Shown here: piece by piece, positions 12,166 through 24,630 of the stretch
How positions within the stretch are numbered: position 1 is the first letter of the stretch
Layout: the number at the start of each line of letters is the position of its first letter
Assembly (NCBI GenBank): GCA_009792885.1
Contig: WMCF01000030.1
Span: 5,926,119 to 5,990,118, forward strand
Source of the DNA: Eremophila alpestris peregrina
Taxonomy: Eukaryota > Chordata > Aves > Passeriformes > Alaudidae
DNA: 64,000 nt
Direction of reading: 5' to 3'
The notes under the pieces: generated by a model
Told to the model about the DNA's origin: nothing
Database searches by the model: none
The model's input: the letters and a program-made list of their open reading frames with translations, nothing else
Position numbers and translations under genes: made by a program

Positions 12166-12788
12166 ACCTTGTTGGCTCACTAACATGCACAGCTTTTTAT
12201 GGATTTTTTACCAACTTTGTACTCAGGCGGTTATATGCAAAAAAAAAAAAATTAATTTTCCCAAGTTCATATCTGTTTTGTCCACAGCAGACATGACAAG
12301 CAGTTGCTTGTATTTATCTTGACCCTCAAACTTTCCCATTTTTTTTTCCCAATTTTTTTCCTTCCTTCCCATGAAGGAGGGGAAGTGAGTGAGTTTCTGG
12401 GTAGGAGTTTGTCTAGTAGCCAAAGCTCATCTATCACAGCAGGAAACTCTACTGAAGCAAAGAACATTTTCCTTCCCCAGTCTAGAAAAGAGACATCTTT
12501 GGAGACATACCCATCTAAGATTCACCAAAAGAGAGTGTTTTGAATTTAATGTCATTAATTTATGTAGGCTTGAGCGCTGCTGATTAAGTGGCAGTTTTCT
12601 TATGTTGTATATTCTCTGCCAGAGAACTACTGCATTTAAAGCAAAGGAGCATAATCATTTGAAGAATGCAGTGTTAACATGTAAATCAGCATACTGGTAT
12701 ACTTGTATAAAATATTTTTATACTTGTATAAAAATTTTAAAAGCAATCTTTTAACAGTTATAATAATGAGGTTTGCAATGAATTTTCC
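12166..12788. other. Unannotated stretch
   Basis: No recognisable gene or repeat. Short overlapping open frames around 12223-12583 on both strands are unremarkable. Confidence 0.45.
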
Positions 12789-12955
12789 AAAAAAAAAAAA
12801 AAAAAAAAAAAAAACCCCAAACACACACACATACAAACAAAAAAACAAACAAAAAAAAAAAAAAAAACAAAACAACCCCCCCCCCAAATAAAAACCACCA
12901 CCACAACAACAAAAAAACCCTAACTCCCCAAAAGCTAACAAACAAAAAAATCCAG
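12789..12955 (+). repeat. Compound A/C-rich low-complexity tract
   Basis: Begins with 26 consecutive A, followed by CA dinucleotides, ACAAA-like units, a long A tract, ten consecutive C (about 12876-12885) and CCA/CAA units. There are almost no G or T on the plus strand. Open frames through it (Lys/Asn-rich on plus, Phe/Cys/Gly-rich on minus) are compositional artefacts. The leading poly(A) could be the tail of a retroposed sequence, but I recognise nothing upstream. Confidence 0.9.
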
Positions 12956-14287
12956 GTTGTGAATATAGAATTATTTGATTAAATATGATATTCATGTAAC
13001 AGGGAAAAATATCAATAGAAAAATAGAAAAATAGGTAGCTCAACATGTATTTCTAAGCATCTCCATTTGTCTTAAAATTACATTTTATAGGTTTAAGAGG
13101 CTCTTACTATGGTTCCTGTTGGTGCTTTGCTTGCAAATTTCCCTGCTCTTTGATTTGATTTTCACAAAATTTGACAGGCATGTAAAGTTACTGCATTATA
13201 AAGACAGTGAGAGGAACGTCCCTGTAGGATTGGAGCCCTATGAGATAAGTTTGTTCTATAGTTTATTAATAGTGTTACCAAAAAATGGTAAAACCTAAGT
13301 AATTCACTCTTCTTGTGGATTCACTGAAATTGTGATTGATTCTGTGATTGATCAGAAGGATTTGTACAACTCTGATGTAAAGGGAAAGGTAAACACTACA
13401 GGTCATATCCTGTGGAGCAAAAGTTTACTTGCCTGGAGCAAACTTTCACATGGTTTTAAAGAGATGCTTAGCCCTGGTGTGAGCCAGGGGACATTGGGAG
13501 CGTGTGATGAGAAAGCACACACTTTCACAGAACTGTGAAACCCCATGTTCCTCAGCAATGCAAACGAAAAACGTCAGAACAGAAAAATACCAAGCCTGGA
13601 AGGTTACTGGACCTTGGCCTTGAATCAGGAAACAACATTAGAAAAAGGTAAAAGTTTTAATGCACAAACTGTTCACACAGGACAGTCTTTTATAGTAAGC
13701 AAGATATTTCAGATATGTTTACTACAAAGTTTAAGGTAACCAACAGAAATAGATCATCAGGCAAGCTGAGTATAACCAGTAGAAAAACTGAAGGATAAGT
13801 CAGTGAAAGACACTGGTTTAGATAAAATTGCTATTTCCAGCTCCACTAATAAAATATTTAGCTGAAATCTTAGGTGGTAAAATAGGTGGTAAAATATCAA
13901 TGGTCAAGCACATAGCTCCAGTTAAGCAGGGAGAATTGGTAAAATATTACATCAAGCTTAGAGAAAGATTGTCAGCAACCCAGGAAAAGACTGAGATAAA
14001 GAATTCCTAGTCATCATTGTGTCTTTCTGTCTGTTCTTGCAACATGTGCAACTTTTTCTCATGGCAAAAAAAAAAAAAAAGTAACTTATACACAATACTC
14101 TCAGCATAGAAGGAGTGGTGAACAAGCATCGGATGAATAGCAGACTGTCTTAGTTTAAAACAATTATACAGGTTGGAGATTCCAAAATGAGTTACCTCCT
14201 TTTCAGATTTCATCACTCCCCTTTCACCAATAAGGAGAGACAGATGTGGGAAGATATAAGTGAAAAAAAAAACCAACACTTACTAAA
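12956..14287. other. Unannotated stretch
   Basis: No gene or repeat family recognised. It includes a tandem 12-bp duplication of AGGTGGTAAAAT near 13873-13897 and a poly(A) run near 14067-14080. Confidence 0.45.
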
Positions 14288-15058
14288 GTGAAAATAGCAA
14301 CAACCAAGGTAACAGCAAAAACTACTAGATATAAAGGTGCTGAGATGCATTGTCCCCTGGGAACAATGAAACCAAGGTTGCATGGAAGCATCCCTCCTAC
14401 TCCCAAGGTGGTGGCCAACATAGCAGCCTGTATGGCCTGGGGGGCAAAGATAAGATGGCATGGAAACCCCATACTGTGGACATGGTGGCCAAGAGAGAAA
14501 ACAAAGGAAAACAGCACAGGAACTGAGCCTCTGAGATTCCAGAACTTCCTCCTCTCCCAAACAACCAATACAGAACAGGGAAAAAACAAAAACATGGAAG
14601 AACTCAGTTTTGTCCAAATAAGTCAATGCTGCCAGGCCTTTGAAAGAAACCTCCCAGATGTTGTAGCACCGACCCCCCCCAGCAGCTGGAACTTGCACAG
14701 AGAGTTGCCAGCAAGGGGCAGAGGCTGTGGGCAGCAGCTGGAACTGCTGAAGTGGGCTCCTCCTAGTCCCCCAACAAATGGCAGGTGGCAGCAGCAGCGA
14801 AGGCATTGCAAAATTCTTCAAAGCCTAGGGGGAACAGGAGAGCTTCTGCCTTGTGCCACCTCAGCTTCTCAGGCTGTGACTGGGAGACTTGCCCAAAACA
14901 ACCCCTTGGGTGTCCAGAGAAAACAAAAGAGCTTGCTGTTTGTGTTTCCTATTTTTAAAGGTATGCCACGCCTCCTTCCCGTGAACTGGGGTAAAACACT
15001 CCAGTTCTGCTTCAGCCCTAAGTCTTTAAGGGATGGTAAAACAGACTGGATGATATAG
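14288..15058 (+). other. Less A+T-rich block with 256-codon open frame, unassigned
   Basis: Base composition shifts visibly toward G+C compared with the flanks. The plus frame is open for 256 codons, and a 202-codon frame is open antisense at 14213-14821. The plus-frame product is rich in Pro, Gln, Arg and Trp, with no signal peptide, membrane segment, zinc-finger spacing or catalytic motif that I can recognise. Open frames on both strands fit low stop-codon density better than selection on a protein. An old retroelement or an imported repeat is plausible. I do not call a gene. Confidence 0.4.
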
Positions 15059-15464
15059 AAAAAATACAGAATGCATATTTTTGGTCACCTAGGCTACCTA
15101 GGCAGCAGACATAAATGGAAATTTATATCTGGCTAAACCCCTAGCTAGATTCAAACAAACAAATGAACTAAAAGAAAAAAGGACATACAAAGGAAATCTG
15201 GAAGATTGGTAAACCATAGCATATAGGAATTCCAGGTATACACAAATATTACAGTGAAATCTTCCATGGGCTTCCTGGGGAATGGTAAGGCACTGTTACA
15301 TCTCTGGATAAAAGCCAGCTCTACAGTGTGTCAGACAGAATTAGAAAAACCAAGAACCAACCAGCCTTGAAAGACACAATTTCATATAACAATCTGGAAA
15401 AGTACATAGGGATTTTGACAGGGCTTTACAGGGTCTCACAATGAATCCTTATAAGCAGCAGGGC
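15059..15464. other. Unannotated stretch
   Basis: Nothing certain. It lies between the less A+T-rich block and a CR1 copy and could belong to either insertion. Confidence 0.4.
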
Positions 15465-15870
15465 ATTTACAGCTTCAGCTAGGTGGGTTGGAGCACATGG
15501 CATATCAGGAAATTTGAGAGAGCAGGGTTTAGTCAGCCTGAAGAAGAATGAGCTCAGGGGCCATCTACTTGTTTCCTTTTGCTACATTATGAATGCTCAT
15601 AGAAAACACAGATAAAATTTTTTTCAGAACTGCACAGCAAAAGACTTGTAGGCAAAGAAAAATTACTGTAAGGGAAATTCTATTTGAAAATAAAGAAATT
15701 AGTCTTTGCAATGATGCCAGCCAAATGCTGGAATGGGCTGTCCAGATGGGATATGGAATTTTCACCCTTGGAGGTACTGAAAACTCAGCAGTATGAGGCA
15801 CTGAACAACCTCATCTGTCTCTGTAGCTGGAACCAAATTTGAAGCTGTCACTGCCTTGGCTTCTTAAGGT
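15465..15870 (+). mobile_element. CR1 LINE 3' region, sense strand
   Basis: Follows the CR1 sense order: 'cagcctgaagaagaatgagc' then 'tcaggggccatcta', 'gaactgcacagcaaaagact', 'agggaaattctatttgaaaa', 'atgctggaatgggctgtcca', 'ttggaggtactgaaaactca' and 'ctgaacaacctcatctg'. The last recognisable part is close to the 'tttgaagttgtccctgc' segment, after which similarity is lost before the terminal octamers. It carries many substitutions and no intact reading frame, so it is an old truncated copy. Confidence 0.85.
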
Positions 15871-16008
15871 GCCCCCCCAAATTTAATCTGAAATTTTTCA
15901 GAAACACAAGGGTAAAAAGATGAAGATGCAAAGAAAGAATGAAGAATCAAGATACACAGATGTTGAAATAACTAAGAGTAAGAAAAAAAAAACCCAAAAA
16001 AATTCTTA

Positions 16009-16130
16009 ACTCTGAGATTAGCTCAGTTAGTTCATTCATGGAGCTAATTACACCAATGTCGAGATTCAATTAAAAGCTGGACTTGATGAACCTCGTGGGT
16101 CTCTTCCATCCTGGAATATTCTGTGACTCC
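16009..16130 (+). mobile_element. tRNA-Ile-derived SINE with CR1-like tail (TguSINE1-like)
   Basis: The 5' half is tRNA-like: a box A-like TAGCTCAGTTAG at 16019-16030, an anticodon-loop-like CTAATTA at 16044-16050 whose centre is AAT as in tRNA-Ile(AAT), an ACACCAA stretch and a degraded box B-like ATTCAATTAAA around 16064-16074. The 3' half switches to a CR1 tail: 'gctggacttgatgaacctcg', a 'gtctcttccatcctgg' stretch and a terminal ATTCTGTGACTCC. A tRNA head joined to a CR1 tail is the described architecture of TguSINE1, a short element mobilised by CR1 in songbirds. The cloverleaf is too eroded for this to be a working tRNA gene. I am confident it is a tRNA-CR1 composite and moderately confident of the family name. 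Confidence 0.75.
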
Positions 16131-16885
16131 ATGTCTACACATTTCAGAGTACCTTTTAAAGGAATTGTTTAACCCACTTACTGATTTTTATGTCAAAATA
16201 GACCTTTAAATTTTCTTTTAGTGGTGCTCAAGTAACATCAGTATTCTTTATCTACAATTCCTAACATTTTAGGCAAGATTGCTGAGGACTAAAGACTACT
16301 TTGGAAATATTAATGACTACATCTGTAAGTCATCTCTGTGAAGAAGGTGCTGTTAACCTTTTTAAAGCAAAGGTTCCCCTCCTGCCATGTGCAGCTCCAC
16401 AGCCCACCACTTGTAATTCTGCAGGACACCTTTCACTTCTATTTCATAAGCCCATACCCTTCCTCTCTTTGTCTCCTGTTGCAGTGTTGTACACCTGCAT
16501 CTAAAGTGCTTATGCCCTCATATCCCTGGATTCACATAAAGCTTACTATATAACATAATTGTTATGAATTTAATAATTTAAACAGCCAATACGATTACAT
16601 AACCAAGAAGAACTGTTCATATAAAATTTATGCCCAAAGCTTAGTATCCAGTGAAAATATGCAAACTCTGCATCCTCAAAGTATTTTTCAATCAATGCCA
16701 TTAGCATAATGAGCAAGAGCAGCCAATAGGGAGACTGATAAAACTCACAAAATATGAAGAAGATCCCCAGAAAAAAACCATTCTTCTGTGGGGATCATAG
16801 TACATGAGTTTCCAGCAGGACATTGCTGAATGTTTTCTGTTCTATCTCTTTTATTTGAGTTGGTAAAAGTTTTGGTGTTGCCTTG
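16131..16885. other. Unannotated A+T-rich stretch
   Basis: No recognisable element. Two overlapping 67-71-codon frames around 16301-16553 have no known motif. Confidence 0.45.
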
Positions 16886-17032
16886 GATTTAGATTTGGAT
16901 TTTGGTTTTTTGTTTGGTTTGTTTTGCAGGGTTTTGTTGTTTTTGGGGTTGTTTTGGGTTTTTATTTGTTGATTGGGGTTTTTTAAATTTGTTTGTTTGG
17001 TTTTATGTTTTGGTTTAGTTCGGTTTTCTGGG
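16886..17032 (+). repeat. G/T-rich low-complexity tract
   Basis: Almost only G and T on the plus strand, in irregular TTTGG, GTTTT and TTGGGG-like units. It has scattered runs of three or four G with loops longer than seven bases, so it is not a canonical G-quadruplex. The antisense frame is an artefact rich in Lys, Asn, Gln and Pro. Confidence 0.85.
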
Positions 17033-20000
17033 GGGCTGGCCAAGGAGGCAGTCCCTAAAACTCACCTAGGTGGTTAGGTTCAATGCCTGCCATCAGGTAT
17101 AGATATTTTTGGTCCTCTCCATATGTCCTTCTTTTCTATAAAAGTAAGAAATAAATTTGTGCTGTATAAGCAAATACTGGAGCAACTAATCAACTGTCTT
17201 TAATATTTTATGCATGCTCTATGAGAAAGAGACTAAAGAAGATTAGATCAAACAGATGAGTTTAATGTCACATTTGCACAGATGTTAATCTATCTTGAGT
17301 AACTATAAACTTTCTAGAAGATTGTTCCATACCCTGATTTTCCTTAGAGCTCTGTATTTATTATTTAACATGAAATAATAATAAAAAAACCTGTTTCTTT
17401 TTTTGTAGTCCTTAGCCTGACCTCTTTCTGAAATAAATTTCAGTAACAAATGGCAAAGTTTTTAATTCAAAAATCTTATGCTCTTAATGAGTGTTTTAGA
17501 GTTTAAGAGACCAAAAATCTTCCTTACCACCTTTACAGCTAAAAAAGAGTCACCTAGTCAGCACGGGGATAATGAAAATACCAGATTGATTATTGTGATC
17601 ATAAGACACACCACAGGAATTGTATATTAAAAGTATATGCTAAAATATTATTTTCTTCTCTTATAGAAATCAATAAAAATTAGAACTGAAAGAATATGTT
17701 TTGGGGTTTTTTATCAAAGAGACTTTTTTTATAGATGGTCTGTTAAGCTGCAATGGAAAATAACGGCATCATTTCAGAAAATGTAATTTAGAGGTTTGCT
17801 ATTCTTATTTATCAGCCATAAGGTTTCATCTTGCATGATGTTTTATAGATTGAATATTTGCCTTGTGTTTTTTATAAGAGGTATTGCTTTACACTTCACT
17901 TTCAGTAAGTTGGACTATTCTTTTTTGACATCCTCAAAGTTTCTTGCTATTGAATCCTTATATTAATAATCTAGGGAGCTTTTGTCTGCTTGGGGATTTT
18001 TCAGACTTTAAGGTACATTAAGAGTCTCATAACTGAAGCATTTCTGATTCTCTTTGTAGTGAAAAGAAGGACACCTGGAACACCTGTTAACTAGGATGAA
18101 CTAGGATGAACCAGCCATGGACTATTTTCAGACTCCTGAACAAAACATATTTCCATCAGAAAGATTTTACAAATTTTGATGTAGAAAAAAAATCCCCCGG
18201 ACTTTTTAAAAGAGAATTTCAGGGGCCATTGCAGGCCTTTCCTATTACACAGCTAAATATATAGCTTGGTAGCTTAGAGAAATTGTGGTGCCCAAGACCT
18301 TCAGGCATTCTACTTAACTACGAGAGCTTTAAGAAAACTCAGGAATCCTGCACCAGTCTGAAAAGATCACAGCTTCCAGGAGCTGGATGGATAATTGAGA
18401 GAAAAAAAATTGCATGATTTCCACAGAACTATTCTTTACCATTATCTTATTTCAAAAACATACAGATATGTTGTTCATCCTAAGCATTCATAAACATATA
18501 AATATACATGCACATATACATACATATAGATAGCATATTGACTTATATTTAATAAGGATGATTATTTTGTGTCCATCCATTTGTTTCTGTCAAATTATAT
18601 CTCTTGCATATAGACAAATCAAGCAGAGTAGAAAAGCAGATTTTTAAATGTACACACTTGCTCAAATCTGAGACCCCACTCCAATGCAAATAACTCAGAT
18701 TAACTCTCAAAACGTGTCTATTCTTGAAAGGTGCTGAGAGTTTTCTACCCCTGTATATAACAATTTACAAGAACTGCTGTATGATTTTTATAGGCTATAG
18801 TTCAGTGATCATATCTCTGCCAAAATTCCTTTCAAGCCTCAGGCAAGGTTGTATCTGCTCTTAACTTTATCTTTCCTAACAATGGCATAACTCAGCTCAG
18901 CCTCTCTTCCATGCTGTGGTGCCAGATCCGTGCTAAGTGTCCCATTTCCCTTCATTTGTCCTTACTGACACTTTTGCATTAGACTGCTCTCCAGATGAGC
19001 CTGGACTCTCTTCAAGATCTGTGATTCATTAGAATCTAAGACGTCAGCATGAGCCACACAGAACATGAGGCACATCTGCTGAATAATCACGTTTTGAGCT
19101 CAGCTATGTGAACTTGCCTTGGGCTGTTGCAAAGCATGGCACTTGATTATGAATAATGGGAATAGAAAGAGTTGTCTAGATGATACTAGTGTAGCTGAAA
19201 TACACAAGTACACTCACAGATTTATTAGTGTAGTCAGTCAAGAGGTCAACAGAGAAAAGAATGCCAGATACAGAACAGTTTTTCAGTCTGGAAATTCAAC
19301 CCACATCATTCTGCTTAAATGTATCTCATTTCTCCATTCCAGAAAACCTGCTTCCAAATTGGGTTTATTAACACAGGTCAAAATGTCAGACTGTATGAAG
19401 CAAACCACTATGTAGACAAGGCACTTAGCATACAATAAACCGAGTTAACCAGCAACAGCTTATATCAGTCCTATTGCCTTCTCATACTCTGGCAGCTGAG
19501 TCCATGCCTGAACGACTGTTTAAGTGAGTTTTCTTCCAAAAGTACAATCCTAAATTGTATAATCCATGAATTCAGGGCACTTTAGAAGCTGGTGCTCTGG
19601 CTGTTAAATCAGTTATCACACAGATGTTGAAATAATAAGGTGAGCATTTGAAAAGAAACAGTACTCCTAGAAGCTGGAAAAATCAATAGAAAGGTTACAA
19701 AATGCAATGTTTGTTGTGGTTTTTTTCTTTTTTTTTCCAAACCCGAATTGAATGTCTTCATATTAAAAATAAAAAAGGTAATTTAAGCATTCCAATTATT
19801 TTACCATTTTATATGTAAACAAATGCTAAAGAATTTGGTAGCACTTTATTTTTAAATTATGTTATGGTGTCGGCTGGACTCTGCACACATTTCTAAGTCA
19901 TCATTTGTATTCTTGTTCTGTTGAGAAGAGTTAACAAATCTAATTTAGCCTGGAGCTATTGTTTCACTGTTCCAGTTCAGTGAGAAGTTTTAGGTTTGGA

Positions 20001-21859
20001 AACTAAATTAGATTTTGGGAAATATAAAGTCCAAATACTGAACATAACAAATGGTCATTCTGTGATACGCAGCTATCTGGTAAGAAAACCTCTGAAAAAG
20101 ATATTCTGAAAGTTTCTCTGTATTTCAAACCAAAAAAACCCCAAGTCTGATCAGTATCACTAACTGTCTACAAGAAACCACGAGCAATGTAACTCTTGGA
20201 TAATTTACTGGAGCTATTGCTTAACCATGGAAATATAATGTATTGAAATTGTATTTATAGTGTTTGCATAGATTATTGGTTGTTTTATTCATTGGTTGAA
20301 TTTTGGCAGAGATCTCAAAATCATTTGGTAGAATAGTACTTTCTAGAAAGGTTTAGTAGGAAACATCTGTATGGAAATTGCACAGTCGGTCTAAAATGCA
20401 TTACTAAATATCAACCTTTCTTCATCAGAAATTAAACCAACTTCTTTCACCTGTCTGTCCACATATGAAATATCCTGGTGAAGTTCTGCATTGAGATAGA
20501 GGGATTTTCATCACCACCTCATACAATTTCCTAAGACATTCAATCAGAAGCTTTCAGGTACTTCCTGAAAAACTTAGAAAATAAAAAGCAACAAGTCAAG
20601 AATGAAAATTTTCTGCTTCCTACCCTTCCTAGAGGGTGTTTTATGGTCTTAGATGAGATATCTATGTGAAAAGTCATCAAATTTTTTGGTAAGGAAAGTT
20701 TAATATTGACTTACTAATGACTCACTGGAAATTGTGCTGAAATTTATATTCTTCAATCTAAGTAAAAACGTTTAAGTGCATAACTGAGGAAAAATTAAAG
20801 GCTTGATATGGTGAAGATTTTCAATCTTATACTCAGTCTGAGGGAATGATTGAATTCTGTGTCTCCTAAGTCACAAATATCTATTTAAAATATCAGTCAA
20901 GGATGTGGTAAGTTCCTTTTTGAGTTCCTTATCCAACCACCATGGGCCTGAGCAAAAATGTCCCCTGCAATGCCACTGTGTATCTGAAGGGAGAAAAAAA
21001 TCTTTTATAAAGTATTAAAAATTGTTAAGCACTAAACCATATTTGTTTCAGCAGAGAGGCTCAAGCAATCATAGAGAGTGCAACTTTTAAGTAATACAAG
21101 GATTCATAGATTTCATTTGTTTGGTTAGGTTTTGATTGTTTATTTATGGTTATTTTCCCAGAGAGTATTCTCCCAAATTAAATGCAGGGTACTTACAAGA
21201 CCTAAGGAAAAGGCCATTTATGTTCGTGTGCAGAAGAATATACCTTCTGCAAAAGCTTATGATGAATACCAGTTATAAGATGAGGAAGAAATCTTTTCCA
21301 CAGGAAAATTCCTCGGCATGCATACCTCCAGATTGAAATAAATTAAAAAGATAAATAATAATGACTATAATTCCAAATAAGTCTTGACTTGAAATAGTGG
21401 GGGGGTTAAGGTGGATTAAAATGTTCTATTGATAATGAATGAAACAATTTGTTCATTTATTCTTTGTACTGAAGATCCCTGAAACTTAATCCTACAGTTT
21501 CAGTCATTTCAGAATTATTAAACCCAGAGAAGTGCAGTCATGCTGAAAGTGGAATTCTAGAAGTTAATAACTTATAAGTGGTTTTAAGATTAAGAATTAT
21601 ATTTGCATAAATCAGTAATTATATGAGATAGTAAAATGTTATATAAAAATTTAAGGGATTACTCTTTCTTTGCTGTGGAATTGCCAAATGCGTACGTTAG
21701 TTTTGAAATACAGCCTAAGCATTGACAGTCTCACTAAAACTTCTGATTCTTGATTCCAAAAACTTCAACATCTTTCCTATTTTTAGAAAGAAGGAGGATA
21801 CTGTTAGTATGGCCTACAATAATTTCATTGTTCTATCGTGTTTGAAAAACCATGATGAA
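17033..21859. other. Unannotated A+T-rich stretch
   Basis: About 4.8 kb without a recognisable gene or repeat family. It contains a small AT/AC-rich run near 18490-18535, a tandem AACTAGGATG-type duplication near 18091-18112 and a T-rich run near 19717-19738. The 98-codon frame at 19119-19415 has no recognisable domain. Confidence 0.5.
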
Positions 21860-22185
21860 TAGACAAAGTCCCCAGTGACTGGAGAAGGGCCATGTCACAT
21901 TCATTTTTGAAAGGGATAAGGAGGACCCTGGGTTATACTGACCAGTCAGCTTCAGCCCTGTGTCCTCTCAGAACACGGAATAGATCCTGCTGGAAAATGC
22001 ACCGAAACATGAGGAAGATGCGATCAGAGACAGTCAATATGGCTTTACCAAGGGCAAATCATGCCAGACTAATTCAGTGGCATTCTCTGAGCCTTTAATA
22101 TTTTGATTATTTTCCAGATTTTGGATCCTTAGTGGCTGCTACCTGAGTTTAAGGGTGGATCTTCACGTCATTGACTTGTTTGACC
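21860..22185 (+). mobile_element. CR1 LINE ORF2 fragment (start of reverse transcriptase)
   Basis: The sense strand resembles CR1 ORF2 just before and into the reverse-transcriptase core: 'tccccagtgactggagaagg', a 'ttttgaaagggataaggagg' stretch (usually K-K-G-(R/K)-(K/E)-D/E-P), 'gaccagtcagcttcagccct', 'catgccagactaattcagtg', and a 'gtggatcttcacgtcattga' segment near the D-V-(I/V)-LDF motif. The frame is broken, so it is inactive. It is an internal fragment lacking both ORF2 ends. Confidence 0.7.
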
Positions 22186-24487
22186 CTTTTTTTCCAACTG
22201 GAAGATGACATGCTAAGGAAAAGGGCAAAATGATACACTCGGTAGGTCACTTGAACTACATCGACAGGGAACAAAATCTTGGGATACAAAAGTATGTGCA
22301 CATGACTCACATTTAGGGAAGGTCCTTGAAAGTTACTGGCAAACTCATGACAGTAATTACCATCGCACTTTCAAAATATTTTTACTTTTAAGGTCCATTT
22401 TTCAGAGGAAGAAAAATTGGTTAAAGTTTTAAAATGCTGTATTTCTTCTATTAAAAGTCAGCAGACATTATTGTAGTTCCACTGGAAATGAACTTGGCCC
22501 ATTGTGCTTTTCCCTGGCTTAAAGGCTAGACTACTAAAAACCAACAGGTCTATTTTTTTGATCAGAATCAGACTTTGAACCTCATACACTTCTGTTAACT
22601 TCAGTGGATTTACTGTATTTTTCTGTCATGGAGATTAGAATTTGTCTTGTGGTCTGAATGTAATTTAAAAGAATTATGCAGAAAGACAAGGCAAGTAAAG
22701 CTCCTGTCAAAAGGTTAGAAAAATCAATACACAGAGCAGAAAATAAAGTAGTAAAAAGGGTATTAAAACCCCCAAAAGTTAAAAAGTCATTTTTGTATGG
22801 AAGAGAGGAATTTTACTGAGAAACTGTTATGTAGCACAAGCTGTCTGTATGAATAAGCAATCAGCCTCATGAGTGTTGGAAGAGAAGGGTGCCCAGTTGT
22901 GTAATGTAGAACTTTTTTGTACCCTTAGAGTAAGTGTGGCCCTTCTGAGTTAATTACTCTCTTTTGATACGTGAAAGTGCTGAAAAGAGACTCCAAGGCT
23001 CCCTTTCCACTAAAACATAAACCTTTAGTTTTCTTTGCTGACCATGTATTAGTCCTTTTGCTTAGATGAAACCAGTGATATTCTTCATTTATTTTCCCTT
23101 CTGTAATTGTAATTGATTTTTTATTTCAGTTAAAGACATTTGTGTATTATGTGGAAAGTTCTGTTGTAAAATTACTTTCTTAGGACATGTTTCATTATAA
23201 ATCATCTAATGATTACCCAAAACAACTACTACTATCTTAAACTTTCAAATATTTTTTCATATTTTCCTAAATATTTATGAAAGTGCATCTTTATTTCAAA
23301 TAAGTTTTTTTCCCAGTATTTTCAAATGGATTTAAATTAGATATCAGAACATAAATGTAATCAATGCCTTAAAAATATTAGTAAGAAAATGTATGTGACA
23401 TTAATTTTTAATTACAACACTTATCCTGACTGGACTGATAATACAGTTTTCTTTTATTACTGTAAGCTTAATGTAAGTATCATATTAGTTCCTTACTGTG
23501 TAAAGCTCAGGTTTCAGATAAAATTTAAATCTTATCTCACTTTAATATGAGACTGTCTCTTTTTAAACCTAACAGCTGGCAGGAGATTCTGGTACTTAAA
23601 GCACTGTCTTAATGTAAGCATTATTCCCCTTTTTTATTTGAAAAAGAACAGAACCCTCTCTACCCTCTGATAGCTCTAGAACTCAACAGGATTAATTGTG
23701 GCTGTTTTAAGTCCTGAATAATCTTCACTTTGGGTAAATTATATCAGCTAGAGCAAAACCTCTATATTCAAGGACAACACATGATTAGAATAGATCATGA
23801 GTTTCCATCATGGAACCTTCAGGAACTCTTCAAATTAAGAAATCTACATAAATTTCATTTCCAGTGGAAAAGATTGTTCTCTGAAATACATAAATGCTAG
23901 TTTTCAATATATCTATTAAAATAACAGAGAACTGTGTGCCAAGAAGACTTTAGGGCTAGCAATCAGGGAATTTGTCTGGACCCACTTGATTTAATTAAAA
24001 ACATTTTTATGGGATATGTTGCATGGCTGTCATATCATCACATTTTTTGTGGCTTTTATTGAACTCACCATCATGAATTTTGATGAAATTCATCTAATTG
24101 TTGACCATATTTATTATCAGTATGTTCAAAGATGGCTCCATTGTTACTTCTAAACATATTCTGAACACTGAGCAGAAGGTCAAATATCAATTTATCTGAA
24201 GTAGTTGCCAGAAATGACACTTGCGGTCTTGTGAAAACATTGAAAATTTCACAATGAAAAGGTCATAACATGTTATCAGACACCTTGCAGAGGGAACCAA
24301 AACCAATTATATTTTAGTTTAAAAAAGAGATGAAGTGAATAGTAATATTAACATATCCAAGGATATGCAGATTTACAATACCAACATTAAGATGCAATTT
24401 TAATCAAAATTAATACATAGACTGCTGTAGTTTTTCATCCAATCATAAAGTTCTAATTTATGTCAAAAAAGAAAGACTCTAAAGAAT
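22186..24487. other. Unannotated A+T-rich stretch
   Basis: No gene or repeat family recognised in about 2.3 kb. Confidence 0.5.
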
Positions 24488-24630
24488 ATAATTCCTGGAA
24501 TATTAAATTGGAAGGGGCCCCAAGGATCATCTGCTTCATCCTTTGTTGTGAAAAGTAGTCTAGACAAGGTGGCCCAGCACCCACCTGAGTATTATCTGTT
24601 GCTGGGGAAGTGTCCAGTGTTGAGGAAGAT
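24488..24630 (-). mobile_element. CR1 LINE 3' end fragment, minus strand
   Basis: The plus strand shows the complement of a CR1 tail: 'aatattaaattggaagggg', then 'caaggatcatctgcttcatc', 'tctagacaaggtggcccagc' and 'aagtgtccagtgttgaggaa'. This matches the older avian CR1 subfamilies whose complement has 'ctagacaagatggcccagca'. It is severely 5'-truncated. Confidence 0.75.

Noticed and set aside
12636..13046. 136-codon Phe/Cys/Gly-rich minus frame
   Set aside because: It is the complement of the A/C-rich low-complexity tract. Composition alone explains it.
14213..14821. 202-codon minus frame as a gene
   Set aside because: It overlaps a longer antisense frame in a less A+T-rich block. It has some hydrophobic and Cys-rich stretches but no recognisable domain, and dual-strand openness points to composition.
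16009..16085. Working tRNA-Ile gene
   Set aside because: Box B and stem pairing are degraded and the sequence continues into a CR1 tail, so it is a SINE head.
16795..17043. 82-codon Lys/Asn/Pro-rich minus frame, and a telomere-like look to TTGGGG units
   Set aside because: The tract is irregular G/T-rich sequence with no regular TTAGGG array, and the frame is a composition artefact.
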